A stretch of DNA of 61,913 nucleotides from an alpha proteobacterium SCGC AAA240-E13 (GCA_000504625.1 AZHR01000008.1:1-61913), one strand, 5' to 3'. Positions 8,325 through 17,990 are shown, numbered from the stretch's first letter. Notes: a model not told the origin generated them from the letters alone. Program-made: numbers and translations.

Positions 8325-8376
8325 ATAATATGTAATCATTCTAAACTAAGTGTCAATAGTTTAGAATCATTTTAAT
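8325..8376 (-). promoter_or_regulatory. Rubrerythrin promoter with two inverted Irr/ICE-like boxes
   Basis: On the minus strand, TTGACA (8356-8351) is a consensus -35. It is followed by CATATT at 18-base spacing, or TATTAT at 20, as -10. AATCATTCTAAAC at 8334-8346 and GTTTAGAATCATT at 8359-8371 form an inverted pair matching at 12 of 13 positions. Each resembles the alphaproteobacterial iron control element (TTTAGAA..TTCTAAA) bound by Irr. One copy fills the -35/-10 spacer and the other lies just upstream of the -35. The irr gene begins this same strand's upstream unit, so control of rubrerythrin by Irr is a reasonable inference. Confidence 0.7.
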
Positions 8377-8405
8377 TATAGTCTTATAGCATTGATTTCA
8401 TTGAA

Positions 8406-8855
8406 TTATTTTTGATTATAATTATCACTTGCAACTCTAACCATGACTTCAACATTCTTTATAGATTTGTTAGATGGGGCATTAGGTATATTATTCACAA
8501 CAATTCCGCTGTTATTTATATCTATTAACTTTTCTGTATCTTCATCATAAAAATGATGATGAGACGATGTATTGGTATCATAGTAACTTTTGTTGCCTTC
8601 TAGTGCGATTACCTTTAAGTAACCTTTTTTTTTAAAGGCATGAATAGTGTTATATATACTTGCTAAAGAAACTTTTGAATTGAATTTTTTTTTTAAAATT
8701 TTATTGAGATTATTGATTGTAAAGTGAAAAGTGCCTTTTTGACCAAACAATATTTTACTTATCATTAGTCTCTGTTTGGTTGGTCTTAAACCTGATGACC
8801 TTAATTTATCAACATGTTTTTTGAAATCTTCCATTTTTAGCGTAAATTGGTTCAT
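8406..8855 (-). CDS. irr: Iron response regulator Irr (Fur family)
   Basis: Haem-sensing transcription factor controlling iron and haem genes in alphaproteobacteria. 149 aa: winged-helix DNA-binding half (GLRPTKQRLMISKILFGQK, VSLASIYNTIHAFKKKGYL), then the dimer half with TSSHHHFYDEDT. H99-H101 is the Irr histidine cluster implicated in haem binding. The match to Irr (RPTxQR..LFG.. and THHHFY) is better than to Fur. Its place next to fabA-fabB-fabI is the conserved alphaproteobacterial arrangement. It is divergent from fabA, sharing a 63-base promoter region. Confidence 0.9.
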   Translation of the reverse strand: MNQFTLKMEDFKKHVDKLRSSGLRPTKQRLMISKILFGQKGTFHFTINNLNKILKKKFNSKVSLASIYNTIHAFKKKGYLKVIALEGNKSYYDTNTSSHHHFYDEDTEKLIDINNSGIVVNNIPNAPSNKSIKNVEVMVRVASDNYNQK

Positions 8856-8918
8856 TTTACACTTATTATAAATTATATATACTATAAAATCCTTAAATCA
8901 AGTATTAGGTTATATTAA

Positions 8919-9422
8919 ATGATAAAAAAAAATAGTTATAGTTATAACGATTTAATTGAATGTGGAAATGGTAAACTATTTGGAAATGGAAACGCAAAAT
9001 TACCATTACCACCTCTACTTATGTTTGATAGAATAACAGAAATAAATAATAATAAAGGTAGCTTTAAAAAAGGATTTATAAGAGCAGAACTTGATATTAA
9101 AAAAGATCTTTGGTTCTTTAATTGTCATTTTAAAGAAGATCCTGTTATGCCAGGATGCTTAGGTTTAGATGCAATGTGGCAACTAGTTGGGTTTTTTCTT
9201 GGATGGTTAGGTGAACCTGGAAAAGGAAGGGCTCTTGGAGTAAATAATGTCAAATTTTCTGGTGAGGTCGTAAGCACAGTCAAAAAAACAATTTATGAAA
9301 TTAATATAAAAAGAATTTTAAAAAAAGAAGGAACAGTAGTTGGTTTAGCTGATGGAAGTTTGTTTGCAGATAATAGTAAAATATATGAAGCTGAAAACTT
9401 AAAAGTTGGGTTGTTTAAATAA
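8919..9422 (+). CDS. fabA: 3-hydroxyacyl-[ACP] dehydratase / trans-2-decenoyl-ACP isomerase FabA
   Basis: Makes the cis double bond of unsaturated fatty acids (anaerobic pathway). 167 aa hot-dog-fold enzyme. Catalytic H70 (FFNCHFKEDPVMPG) and D84 (CLGLDAMWQLVGF) sit at the E. coli-like positions. GRALGVNNVKFSGEV follows. The stop codon is 2 bases before fabB, so they form one operon with fabI. Confidence 0.95.
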   Translation: MIKKNSYSYNDLIECGNGKLFGNGNAKLPLPPLLMFDRITEINNNKGSFKKGFIRAELDIKKDLWFFNCHFKEDPVMPGCLGLDAMWQLVGFFLGWLGEPGKGRALGVNNVKFSGEVVSTVKKTIYEINIKRILKKEGTVVGLADGSLFADNSKIYEAENLKVGLFK

Positions 9423-9424
9423 TT

Positions 9425-10643
9425 ATGAGAAAAGTGGTTGTAACTGGTTTGGGTATAGTTTCTTGTATTGGAAATAACAAAGGTGAGGTGTTGAAATCTT
9501 TGCTCAATACAAAATCAGGAATAGTATTTTCTGAAGATCAAAAAAAATATAATTTTAGAAGTCAAGTTGCTGGAACAATAAAAAATATAAACTTGGATGA
9601 ACATATCGATAGAAAACAAAAAAGATTTATGGGTGAAGGCTCTGCCTATAATTTTATTGCATTAAAAGAGGCAATAAAAGAATCTGGTTTAGAAGAAAAA
9701 GATATTAGTAATGAAAAAACAGGAATTATTATGGGATCTGGCGGTCCTTCAATAAAAAACGTAGTTTATGCTGTGGACACTACAAGAAAATCTGCTCCAA
9801 AAAAAATGGGCCCTTATATAGTTCCAAGAACAATGGCCAGTACATGCTCTGCAACACTTGCTATTCCATTTAAGATAAAAGGAGTAAATTATTCAATAAG
9901 TTCGGCTTGTTCAACAAGCTCACATTGTATTGGGAATGGAATGGAACTTATTCAATTGGGAAAACAAGATATAGTATTTGCTGGTGGTGGTGAAGAGTTG
10001 GATTGGGCCTTATCAGCTATGTTTGATGCAATGCCAGCACTGTCATCAAAATATAATAATACACCACAAAAAAGCCTCACGACCTTATGACGCAAATAGA
10101 GATGGATTTGTAATTTCAGGTGGCGGTGGGGCTATTGTTCTAGAAGAATACGAACATGCAAAAGCAAGGGGAGCAAAAATTTATGCAGAATTAACCGGTT
10201 ATGGAGCTACATCTGACGGATATGACATGGTTCAGCCATCCGGTGAAGGAGCTACCAGATGCATGAATATGGCATTAAAAACTACCAGAAACAAACCCGA
10301 TTATATTAATACTCACGGTACCTCAACGCCTGTTGGAGATATTAAAGAGCTTGAAGCCATTAAGGAAACGTTTAAAGAAAATGTTCCTAAAATTAGCTCA
10401 ACAAAATCATTAACTGGTCATTCTTTGGGTGCAGCAGGAGTTCAAGAGGCAATATATTGTTTACTTATGATGGAAAATAAATTTATATCTGTATCCGCAA
10501 ATATAGAAAATATGGATGAAAGAGCAAAAAATTTTCCTATTGTAACAAAGACTGAAAAAGATATAGAACTAAAAAGTGTAATGTCCAATAGTTTTGGTTT
10601 TGGTGGAACCAATGCAACATTAGTTTTTGAAAAATTAGATTAA
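9425..10643 (+). CDS. fabB: 3-oxoacyl-[ACP] synthase I FabB (reading frame broken by one base)
   Basis: Condensing enzyme for unsaturated fatty-acid elongation. Two overlapping frames (9425-10090 and 9978-10643) together give one full FabB. Seen: SSACSTSSHCIG with the active cysteine, THGTSTPVGD and STKSLTGHSLGAAG with the two histidines, and NSFGFGGTNATLVF at the end. The break is in the A6 run at 10068-10073. Removing one A restores NTPQKASRPYDANRDGFV, matching the family's TPxKASRAYDANRDGFV. With all catalytic parts intact, a sequencing indel or a very recent mutation is likely. The neighbours fabA and fabI are intact. Confidence 0.93.
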
Positions 10644-10656
10644 ATTAAGTAATAAA

Positions 10657-11445
10657 ATGTCATTATTAAAAAACAAAAGGGGACTAATAATGGGCGTTGC
10701 TAATGATCGATCTATTGCTTGGGGAATAGCAAAGAAATTATCTGAACATGGTGCTGAACTTGCCTTTACTTATTTAGGTGATGTATTAAAAAAAAGAGTT
10801 ATTCCTCTTGCCGAAAGTTTAGGATCAAAATTTACTGTAAATTGTGATGTGGAAAATAAAGAAGATACAATAAATCTTTTTAAAGAAATAAAAAATAAAT
10901 GGAGTAGTTTAGACTTTATAGTACATGCAATAGCATTCTCGGATAGAACAGAATTGTCCGGAGAATACTTAAATACCAGTAGAGATAATTTTGTAAAAAG
11001 TATGATTATTTCTTGCTTTTCATTTACGGAAATCGCAAAAGAAGCATCTAAAATAATGAACAAAGGATCAAGCCTTTTAACTCTAACTTATGCTGGATCA
11101 GAAAGAGTTGTGCCCAATTATAACGTAATGGGTGTTTGTAAAGCTGCATTAGAATCTAGCGTCAAATATTTATCAACTGATTTAGGTTCAAGAGGAATCA
11201 GAGTTAATGCTATAAGCGCTGGCCCAATTAAAACATTAGCCGCCTCGGCAATTGGTGATGCCAAATTTCTTTATAAATGGAATGAAGATCATTCTCCTCT
11301 TAAAAAAAATGTTGATATTAATGATATAGGCGGATCTGCTTTATATTTAATTAGTGATTTGGCTTCTGGAGTAAGCGGAGAAATACACTATGTAGATGCT
11401 GGTTATAATAAGATAGGCATGCCCAATCCTAAAAATATTCTTTAG
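10657..11445 (+). CDS. fabI: Enoyl-[ACP] reductase FabI
   Basis: Last reductive step of fatty-acid elongation, using NAD(P)H. 262 aa SDR-fold enzyme. The N-terminal GLIMGVANDRSIAWGIAK is the FabI cofactor loop. YNVMGVCKAALESSVKYL carries the Tyr/Lys catalytic pair, and RVNAISAGPIKTLAASAIGD is the substrate loop. Third gene of the fabA-fabB-fabI unit, 13 bases after fabB. It ends 9 bases from pnp on the opposite strand. Confidence 0.96.
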   Translation: MSLLKNKRGLIMGVANDRSIAWGIAKKLSEHGAELAFTYLGDVLKKRVIPLAESLGSKFTVNCDVENKEDTINLFKEIKNKWSSLDFIVHAIAFSDRTELSGEYLNTSRDNFVKSMIISCFSFTEIAKEASKIMNKGSSLLTLTYAGSERVVPNYNVMGVCKAALESSVKYLSTDLGSRGIRVNAISAGPIKTLAASAIGDAKFLYKWNEDHSPLKKNVDINDIGGSALYLISDLASGVSGEIHYVDAGYNKIGMPNPKNIL

Positions 11446-11454
11446 ATTTTTATT

Positions 11455-13524
11455 TTAGCTAGCTTCCTTTATAGAAAGTTTTACTTTTCCTCTATCAAAA
11501 CCAATAACTTTTACTGACACCTCATCTCCTTCTTTTACAACATCAGTAACTTTGTTGACTCTTTTTGATGCCAGTTGAGATATATGTACCAAACCATCTT
11601 GTTTTCCTAAAAAATTCACAAAAGCACCAAATTCCATAATTTTTATAACTTTGCCTTTATAAATTTTACCCATCTCAGGTTTTGCAACTATGTTTTTTAC
11701 CATTTCCATTGCTTTATTTCTTGATTCTCCATCGGGTGCAGCAATTGTAACTTCACCTGTATCCTTAACATCTACTTTAGCACCAGATAATTCAACAATT
11801 TCTCTAATTGTAGCTCCACCTTTACCTATAACGGCAGCTATATCTTTTTTGTCAACCATAATAGTTTCGATTTTTGGAGTATATTGAGAAACTTCTTTCC
11901 TTGATGATTTAATAGTTTTATTCATCTCTTGCAAAATATGTGCTCTACCTTCTTTTGCTTGATTTAATGCTTGCTCCATAATTTCAAAAGTAATTCCAGT
12001 AATTTTTATATCCATTTGTAGCGAGGTAATGCCATCTTTTGTGCCTGCAACTTTAAAATCCATATCACCTAAATGATCCTCGTCTCCTAAAATATCCGAT
12101 AACACTAAAAATTCATCTTTTTCTTTTATTAAACCCATTGCTATTCCAGCAACTGGCTCAGCTATAGGAACGGCAGCATCCATGAGAGCTAAAGAAGATC
12201 CGCAAACCGTTGCCATCGATGAAGACCCATTTGATTCAGTAATTTCTGATACTACTCTTATAGTGTAGGGAAACTTTTCTTTCTCGGGTAATGAAGATTT
12301 TAAGGCTCTCCAAGCTAGTTTTCCATGCCCCACTTCTCTTCTTCCTGTTCCTATTCTACCTGTTTCACCAACTGAAAAAGGTGGAAAATTATAGTGTAAC
12401 ATAAAACTTACTCTTTTTTGTCCTTCAAGACTTTCTATTCTTTGTTCATCATCTGACGTTCCTAAAGTTGTAGTAACTAACGCTTGCGTTTCTCCTCTAG
12501 TAAATAAAGCGGATCCATGAGTTCTTGGCAAAACGCCAACTTCACATTTTATAGGCCTAACATCGGACAAGCCTCTACCATCAATTCTTTTTTTGGTTTT
12601 AAGTATTTGCCCCCTTACTATGTTTTTTTCTAAATTTTTTAACTGCAAGGATATTTCTAATTCTGAATAAGTTTCATCTCCTTCAAATAAAGATTTGCAT
12701 TTTTCAGTTGCTAAATTAATAAGTTTAGTTCTTTTTTTCTTATCTTTTTCAGAAAAAGCTTTTTCTAAATCTTTTGTTAATTCTTTTGAAATCTTACCTT
12801 GTAAATCAGTGTAATCTTTTTTTTCTACTATCCATGCTTCTTTTGCACATTTTTTAGCAAGCGATTCTATTGCTTTTATTACTGGAATAAATTTTTCATG
12901 ACCAAATTTAACTGCATCTAACATTTGTTTCTCCGTTAGGCCTGATGTTTCAGATTCAACCATCAAAACAGCGTCTTTTGTTCCTGCCACAACTAGGTCT
13001 AATTTTGATTCTTTTAATTGATTTTTTGATGGGTTCAAAACATATTCATCTTTTATATAGCCTACTCTTGATGCGGCTATAGGTCCTTGAAAGGGCAAAC
13101 CTGATATCGCTAAAGCAGCTGATGATGCTATTATCGATAATATGTCCGTTTCATTTTCATTATCATATGACAGTACTGTTGGTAAAATTTGTACTTCATT
13201 TCTAAAACCTTCTGGAAATAATGGACGAATAGGTCTATCAATTAATCTTGAAATTAAAGTTTCAGATTCAGTTGGCCTTGCTTCTCTTTTAAAATAACCT
13301 CCTGGTATTTTTCCGGCTGCATAGTATTTTTCTTGATAATTAACCTGCAGTGGAAAATAGTCTGTGTCAGGATTAACCTTTTCTGCACCAACTACAGTTG
13401 CAATCACTACCGTTTCTCCACAACTTGCTATTACTGCTCCATCTGCTTGACGAGCAATTTTGCCTGTTTCTAATATAATTGTTTTTCCGTTTAGATTTAT
13501 TTCTTGTTTATGTATTTTAAACAT
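11455..13524 (-). CDS. pnp: Polyribonucleotide nucleotidyltransferase (PNPase)
   Basis: 3'-to-5' phosphorolytic exoribonuclease of mRNA decay. 689 aa with two RNase PH domains joined by a helical linker. FTRGETQALVTTTLGT and EKFPYTIRVVSEITESNGSSSMATVCG belong to the active second barrel. The KH domain has VIGKGGATIREI (about 545-605) and the S1 domain follows (about 615-685), ending GKVKLSIKEAS. It begins one base after rpsO, the classic rpsO-pnp operon. Confidence 0.97.
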   Translation of the reverse strand: MFKIHKQEINLNGKTIILETGKIARQADGAVIASCGETVVIATVVGAEKVNPDTDYFPLQVNYQEKYYAAGKIPGGYFKREARPTESETLISRLIDRPIRPLFPEGFRNEVQILPTVLSYDNENETDILSIIASSAALAISGLPFQGPIAASRVGYIKDEYVLNPSKNQLKESKLDLVVAGTKDAVLMVESETSGLTEKQMLDAVKFGHEKFIPVIKAIESLAKKCAKEAWIVEKKDYTDLQGKISKELTKDLEKAFSEKDKKKRTKLINLATEKCKSLFEGDETYSELEISLQLKNLEKNIVRGQILKTKKRIDGRGLSDVRPIKCEVGVLPRTHGSALFTRGETQALVTTTLGTSDDEQRIESLEGQKRVSFMLHYNFPPFSVGETGRIGTGRREVGHGKLAWRALKSSLPEKEKFPYTIRVVSEITESNGSSSMATVCGSSLALMDAAVPIAEPVAGIAMGLIKEKDEFLVLSDILGDEDHLGDMDFKVAGTKDGITSLQMDIKITGITFEIMEQALNQAKEGRAHILQEMNKTIKSSRKEVSQYTPKIETIMVDKKDIAAVIGKGGATIREIVELSGAKVDVKDTGEVTIAAPDGESRNKAMEMVKNIVAKPEMGKIYKGKVIKIMEFGAFVNFLGKQDGLVHISQLASKRVNKVTDVVKEGDEVSVKVIGFDRGKVKLSIKEAS

Positions 13525-13785
13525 TTATTTCCTTAAATTTAATTTAATTAATATATTGTTATAAGAATCAATATTATGTTTTTTTAAATATTCAAGTAAT
13601 GTTTTTCTTTTGTTAACGGCTTTAAGTAATCCAAAAGATGAATGTTTATCTTTTTTATATTTTTTAATATGTTTTGAAATTTTATCTATTTTTTGTGTTA
13701 ATAATCCAATTTGAATTTCCGATGATCCCGTATCTTTTTCATTTATTGCTAGTGATTTAATTAAATTTTTTTTATTATTTATCAT
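13525..13785 (-). CDS. rpsO: 30S ribosomal protein uS15
   Basis: Binds 16S rRNA in the platform of the 30S subunit. It has the S15 blocks DTGSSEIQIGLLTQKIDKISKH and RKTLLEYLKKHN. I prefer the ATG at 13785 (MINNKKNL), which gives 86 codons and overlaps the rbfA stop by 11 bases. An upstream in-frame ATG at 13797 would add only four residues. No truB lies between rbfA and rpsO, where it commonly sits. Confidence 0.95.
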   Translation of the reverse strand: MINNKKNLIKSLAINEKDTGSSEIQIGLLTQKIDKISKHIKKYKKDKHSSFGLLKAVNKRKTLLEYLKKHNIDSYNNILIKLNLRK

Positions 13786-14158
13786 ATTTGTTTCCATGAG
13801 ATTCTTTTATTAATTTTTCTATCTTTTCTGCATAATCAAAAGACTTATCATTTATAAACGAAATTTTGGGTAAATATTTCATGTAGATTTTTTTTGATAA
13901 TGCTTTTCTTACGAGATGAGAGGATTCGGTTAACATATCTACCGTTTCTTCTGCTTTTTTTCCACCTAACGGTAAAACATAAGCCCTTGCGTTTTTAAGA
14001 TCTGGACTCATTCTTACTTCTGTTACAGTAATATTGCTTGTCTCTAAAGTTGGCACTTTAGCTTCTCCTCTTAAAAAGATTTGACCCAAAGATTGCTTTA
14101 TCATTTCACCAACTCTTAACTGCCTTTGAGAAAATTGATTATTTAGATGTCTTTTCAT
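13775..14158 (-). CDS. rbfA: Ribosome-binding factor A
   Basis: KH-like factor for 16S rRNA 5'-end maturation and 30S assembly. 127 aa, with RQLRVGEMIKQSLGQIF at the start, VTEVRMSPDLKNARAYVLPLGG in the middle and LRKALSKKIYMKYLPKISFINDKS towards the end (each a recognised RbfA block). The start overlaps the infB stop by 4 bases (ATGA), and the 3' end overlaps rpsO, so the chain is translationally coupled. Confidence 0.95.
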   Translation of the reverse strand: MKRHLNNQFSQRQLRVGEMIKQSLGQIFLRGEAKVPTLETSNITVTEVRMSPDLKNARAYVLPLGGKKAEETVDMLTESSHLVRKALSKKIYMKYLPKISFINDKSFDYAEKIEKLIKESHGNKYDK

Positions 14159-16371
14159 TGAACACTCCTTGCCGTTTTTGTAATATTATAAGCTTCTATA
14201 ATGTCTTTTTCCTTATAATCTGCAAAATCCTTTAAAATAATTCCACACTCAAGTCCTGCACTAACTTGTTTTGCTGCATTTTTTTCTCTATAAATGCTGC
14301 TAATTTTTCCTGTGTATACTATATTTCCATCTCTTATTAGTCTTGCATTTGAATTTTGATTGATTTCACCTTCCGTAACTTTAGACCCAGCTACTTTTCC
14401 AAATTTTGAAACTTTAAATATCTCCATCACTTCTGCTGAACCAATTACTTCTTCAGCAATATCGGGTTTTAGCATTCCCGACAAATTAGATTTTACAAAA
14501 TCTAAAACTTCATAAATTATATTGAAATATTTTATTTCTATTTTGCTGTTTTCGGCTTTTTTTTTTGCTTCTTTACTTGGTTTTACATTAAATGCAATCA
14601 GAACTGCATTTGATGCTTTGGCTAAAGAAACATCTGTTTCAGTAATCAATCCCACATCAGAATGAATTATTTTCGGTAAAACTTCTTCATTTTTAATATT
14701 TAGAATAGCGGTTTTAATTGCTTCGCTGGATCCATGAACATCTGACTTAATAATAATATTTAATTCTTTAATTTTGTTATCTTTGAAAGCAGAATCTTGT
14801 GTAACAAAAACTAATGTATTTTTTTCAGATTTTGTGTTTTCTTTTCTATATATATTGATCTCTTTTGCTTTACTTTCGTTTTCTACAACAATAAAGTCGT
14901 CTCCTGCTTTTGCAGAATTATTCATACCCAAAATTTCAACTGGCATTGAAGGTATCGCTTGCTCAATCGTTATTCCTTTATCATTTATTAAAGCCTTAAT
15001 TTTTCCCCATGTTGCCCCACTAACAAAGTAGTCACCTTTTTTTAAAGTACCATTAGTTACAATTACTGTTGAAATTGGACCCCTGCCAACATCAATTTTT
15101 GATTCTAGTATAATACCGGAAGCACTAGTAGTATAATTTGCCTTTAAATCAAGTAACTCTGCTTGAAGTAAAATATTCTCTTTAATCTTATCTATATTTT
15201 TTTTAGTTTTCGAAGAAACTTCTGCAAACAAAGTTTCACCGCTAAGTTCTTCTGCTATTAATTCGTGTTTTAACAATTGATTTTTTACATTTTGAGGATT
15301 TGCTTCATGAAGATCAGATTTAGTTATTGCAACTACAATTGGTACTTTTGCTGCTTTTGCATGTTTTATTGCTTCTATGGTTTGAGGTTTAACTCCATCA
15401 TCAGCGGCAACCACTAAAACTACAATATCTGTTAATTTTGATCCTCTAGCCCTCATCTCAGTAAATGCAGCGTGACCAGGTGTATCAATAAACGTAATTT
15501 TTTCATTATTCATATTTATTTGATATGCACCTATATGTTGAGTAATACCTCCATATTCTCCAGAAACAACATCAGTATTTCTAATTGCATCTAGCAAAGA
15601 TGTTTTTCCATGATCCACATGACCCATTACTGTCACTATGGGGGCTCTTTTTTTTAAATTTATTCTGGTTGATGAGATGACTTTATCAATTTTTATATCA
15701 ATTTTTTTATCTCTTACAGGATTATGTCCAAATTCTTTTATTATATATTCAGCGGTATCTGCGTCTATGGAATGATTTATTGTTGCTGTTACACCCATAC
15801 CTAAAAGATGTTTGATAACATGACTTGCTTGTGCAGCCATTCTATTTGCCAATTCTCTTATCGTAATTATTTCCGGTACATTAATATTTCTAACTATAGT
15901 TTTCTTATTCTGATGTTCTATTATTGTATTATCATTGGTTGATCTATTTTCTTTTCTTTTCGCCCGCTTAATAGAGGCCAAACTCCTGGATTTAAATCCA
16001 AGATTATCTTCATCAAGAGCTCTAGTAAGTGTTAGTTTATATTCTCTTTTTTTATCAGTTAATTTACCTTTAATGGTTTTTTCTTCAATAATTTGTCCTT
16101 TAACTCTCCTCGTAGCTCTTTGTTCTGCAAGTTTTCTTTTTTCAAAATCTTTATTAACTAAGGCTGAGTCTTTACTAAAAAATTTAGCAGGTTTGACCTG
16201 ACTTCTGCTAAATTGTTGACCTGTTTTTCTAAATCCTGTTCTAAAATTTTTTTTCTCAACTATTACTGAATTTTTATTCTGACTTTTGGCAAATTCAATT
16301 TTATCAGATCTCTTCTTCGCAGAACTTGCAATAGATAATGTTAATTTTTTTTTAAAAATTTTTTTTTCCAT
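14155..16371 (-). CDS. infB: Translation initiation factor IF-2
   Basis: GTPase that delivers initiator tRNA to the 30S subunit. 738 aa. The N-terminal region (about 1-150) is lysine/arginine-rich and shorter than in most alphaproteobacteria. An IF2_N domain follows (TIRELANRMA). The G domain starts near 250 with GHVDHGKTS, then DTPGHAAF. The fourth G motif is TKSD rather than NKxD, a tolerated substitution in several GTPases. The C-terminal beta-barrel domains are complete. Located between nusA (5 bases upstream) and rbfA. Confidence 0.97.
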   Translation of the reverse strand: MEKKIFKKKLTLSIASSAKKRSDKIEFAKSQNKNSVIVEKKNFRTGFRKTGQQFSRSQVKPAKFFSKDSALVNKDFEKRKLAEQRATRRVKGQIIEEKTIKGKLTDKKREYKLTLTRALDEDNLGFKSRSLASIKRAKRKENRSTNDNTIIEHQNKKTIVRNINVPEIITIRELANRMAAQASHVIKHLLGMGVTATINHSIDADTAEYIIKEFGHNPVRDKKIDIKIDKVISSTRINLKKRAPIVTVMGHVDHGKTSLLDAIRNTDVVSGEYGGITQHIGAYQINMNNEKITFIDTPGHAAFTEMRARGSKLTDIVVLVVAADDGVKPQTIEAIKHAKAAKVPIVVAITKSDLHEANPQNVKNQLLKHELIAEELSGETLFAEVSSKTKKNIDKIKENILLQAELLDLKANYTTSASGIILESKIDVGRGPISTVIVTNGTLKKGDYFVSGATWGKIKALINDKGITIEQAIPSMPVEILGMNNSAKAGDDFIVVENESKAKEINIYRKENTKSEKNTLVFVTQDSAFKDNKIKELNIIIKSDVHGSSEAIKTAILNIKNEEVLPKIIHSDVGLITETDVSLAKASNAVLIAFNVKPSKEAKKKAENSKIEIKYFNIIYEVLDFVKSNLSGMLKPDIAEEVIGSAEVMEIFKVSKFGKVAGSKVTEGEINQNSNARLIRDGNIVYTGKISSIYREKNAAKQVSAGLECGIILKDFADYKEKDIIEAYNITKTARSVQ

Positions 16372-16376
16372 AATAA

Positions 16377-17927
16377 TTAGTTAAAAACTATGCTTCTTGC
16401 ACTCATTATTAAATCGTCAGCTTCTTTTTTTGTTAAAGCAAAATCTTCTAAATAACCTTTAATCTTAACCTTTTCACCTCTGACAATATCATAACCACCT
16501 ATAAGTTCATCTGAAGCAAGATCAGCAAAATCTTTTAGGTTCAATATTTTTTGTTCGCCCAGAGTCACTAGCATGCCTTGGGTTAATCCCTTAAGACTAA
16601 TTAAATCTTCTGCTACTCCTAGTTCTTTAATTTTTTTTGAAATTTCTTCAGCATCTTTTTTTAAAAATTCAGAAGCTCTATCAATTAGTGCTTTTGCTGT
16701 TTCCTGATCAATTCCTTCAATTTTGGTAATATCATCAACCTTGGATTTTTCTATATCTTCTATTGAAGAAAATCCTTCAGCAACTAGTAGCTGTCCCAAA
16801 GTTTCATCAAGTTCTAGATTGTTTACAAAATTATCTGTTTTTTCTTTAAATTCCATTTGTCTACGTTCTGATTCTTCTTTTTCAGTTAGAATATTTATTT
16901 CATAATCCAGTAGTTTTGATGCTAATCTTACATTTTGTCCTCTACGTCCTATAGCTTTACTTAAATTTTCTTCGTTTAAAATTACATCAAGTTTTTTATA
17001 ATTATTATCTATTATAACTTTTTGTACTTCGGCAGGAGAAAGCGCATTAACCACTAATGTTGCAGGATCTTCCGACCAATTTACTATATCTATTTTTTCA
17101 CCTTGCAATTCATTTACAACAGCTTGAACTCTACTTCCTCTCATGCCAACACAAGCTCCAACTGGATCTAAAGAAGTATCTTTTGCATTAACCGAAATTT
17201 TAGCTCTACTTCCAGGATCTCTAGCAGAAGATTTAATTTCAATTAAGCCATCGTATATTTCTGGAACTTCTTGTAAAAATAATTTTTCCATAAATTTAGG
17301 GTGAGCCCTAGATAAAAAGATTTGTTGTCCTCTAATTTCTCTTCTAACATCATAACAGTACGCCTTTACTCTATCTCCAGTTTTAATATTTTCTCTAGGT
17401 ATCATTTCGTCTTTTCTGATTATTCCTTCAGCTTTTCCAAGATCAACTATTACATTTCCAAACTCTAATCTTTTTACAATTCCACTTAAAATATTATCTT
17501 TTTTGTCTTTAAAATCATTAAATTGTCGTTCTCTTTCGGCTTCACGAACATTTTGAGTAATAACTTGTTTAGCTGTTTGTGCTGCAATTCTTCCAAAATC
17601 AAATGATGGTAAACTTTCTAATATTTCATCTCCAACTTTTTTAATTTCATTTTCTTTATCAATTTTTTTTGCTTCAACTAATGATATTTCAGTATTATGA
17701 TTTGTAGGGTTTTCAACAATCGTTAGTACTCGGTAAATACTAATATTTCCAGTAGATCTGTCAATTGTAACCTTAATATTATTTTCAAGTCCAAATTTAC
17801 TTTTTGCTGCTTTTACTATGCCTAATTCCATTGATGATAAAATTAATTCTTTATCAATGGATTTTTCTAAAGCCACTGCTTCTGCAATTCTAATAAGTTC
17901 AAGCTTATCTGATGTCTGATTTAACAT
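16377..17927 (-). CDS. nusA: Transcription termination/antitermination protein NusA
   Basis: RNA polymerase-binding factor for pausing, termination and antitermination. About 516 aa. N-terminal domain LIRIAEAVALEKSIDKELIL, then S1 (LSGIVKRLEFGNVIVDLG), two KH domains (DPVGACVGMRGSRVQAVVNEL and SKAIGRRGQNVRLASKL), and C-terminal helix-hairpin repeats, as in alphaproteobacteria. The frame extends to a TTG at 17942, but the Shine-Dalgarno GGGAG at 17940-17936 lies within that extension. The ATG at 17927, 8 bases downstream of it, is the best start. A perfect terminator hairpin lies directly upstream. No rimP precedes it. Confidence 0.95.
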   Translation of the reverse strand: MLNQTSDKLELIRIAEAVALEKSIDKELILSSMELGIVKAAKSKFGLENNIKVTIDRSTGNISIYRVLTIVENPTNHNTEISLVEAKKIDKENEIKKVGDEILESLPSFDFGRIAAQTAKQVITQNVREAERERQFNDFKDKKDNILSGIVKRLEFGNVIVDLGKAEGIIRKDEMIPRENIKTGDRVKAYCYDVRREIRGQQIFLSRAHPKFMEKLFLQEVPEIYDGLIEIKSSARDPGSRAKISVNAKDTSLDPVGACVGMRGSRVQAVVNELQGEKIDIVNWSEDPATLVVNALSPAEVQKVIIDNNYKKLDVILNEENLSKAIGRRGQNVRLASKLLDYEINILTEKEESERRQMEFKEKTDNFVNNLELDETLGQLLVAEGFSSIEDIEKSKVDDITKIEGIDQETAKALIDRASEFLKKDAEEISKKIKELGVAEDLISLKGLTQGMLVTLGEQKILNLKDFADLASDELIGGYDIVRGEKVKIKGYLEDFALTKKEADDLIMSARSIVFN

Positions 17928-17944
17928 TTTCATTACTCCCAAAA

Positions 17945-17968
17945 AAAAATGGGCCTAGGCCCATTTTT
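17945..17968 (-). terminator. Perfect 24-base hairpin/terminator directly upstream of the nusA RBS (possible attenuator)
   Basis: AAAAATGGGCCT followed by AGGCCCATTTTT is an uninterrupted palindrome. On the minus strand it continues into a run of nine Ts in total, then immediately GGGAG, the nusA ribosome binding site. It is either the metK terminator or, if transcription starts in the 53-base metK-nusA spacer, an attenuator in the nusA leader. The structure is unambiguous; its role is inferred. Confidence 0.85.
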
Positions 17969-17990
17969 GAAATTTCAACAATGTAATGTG

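Noticed and set aside
14155..16371. Loss of the NKxD guanine-specificity motif in IF-2
   Set aside because: It reads TKSD, a substitution known in working GTPases; the other G motifs are intact.
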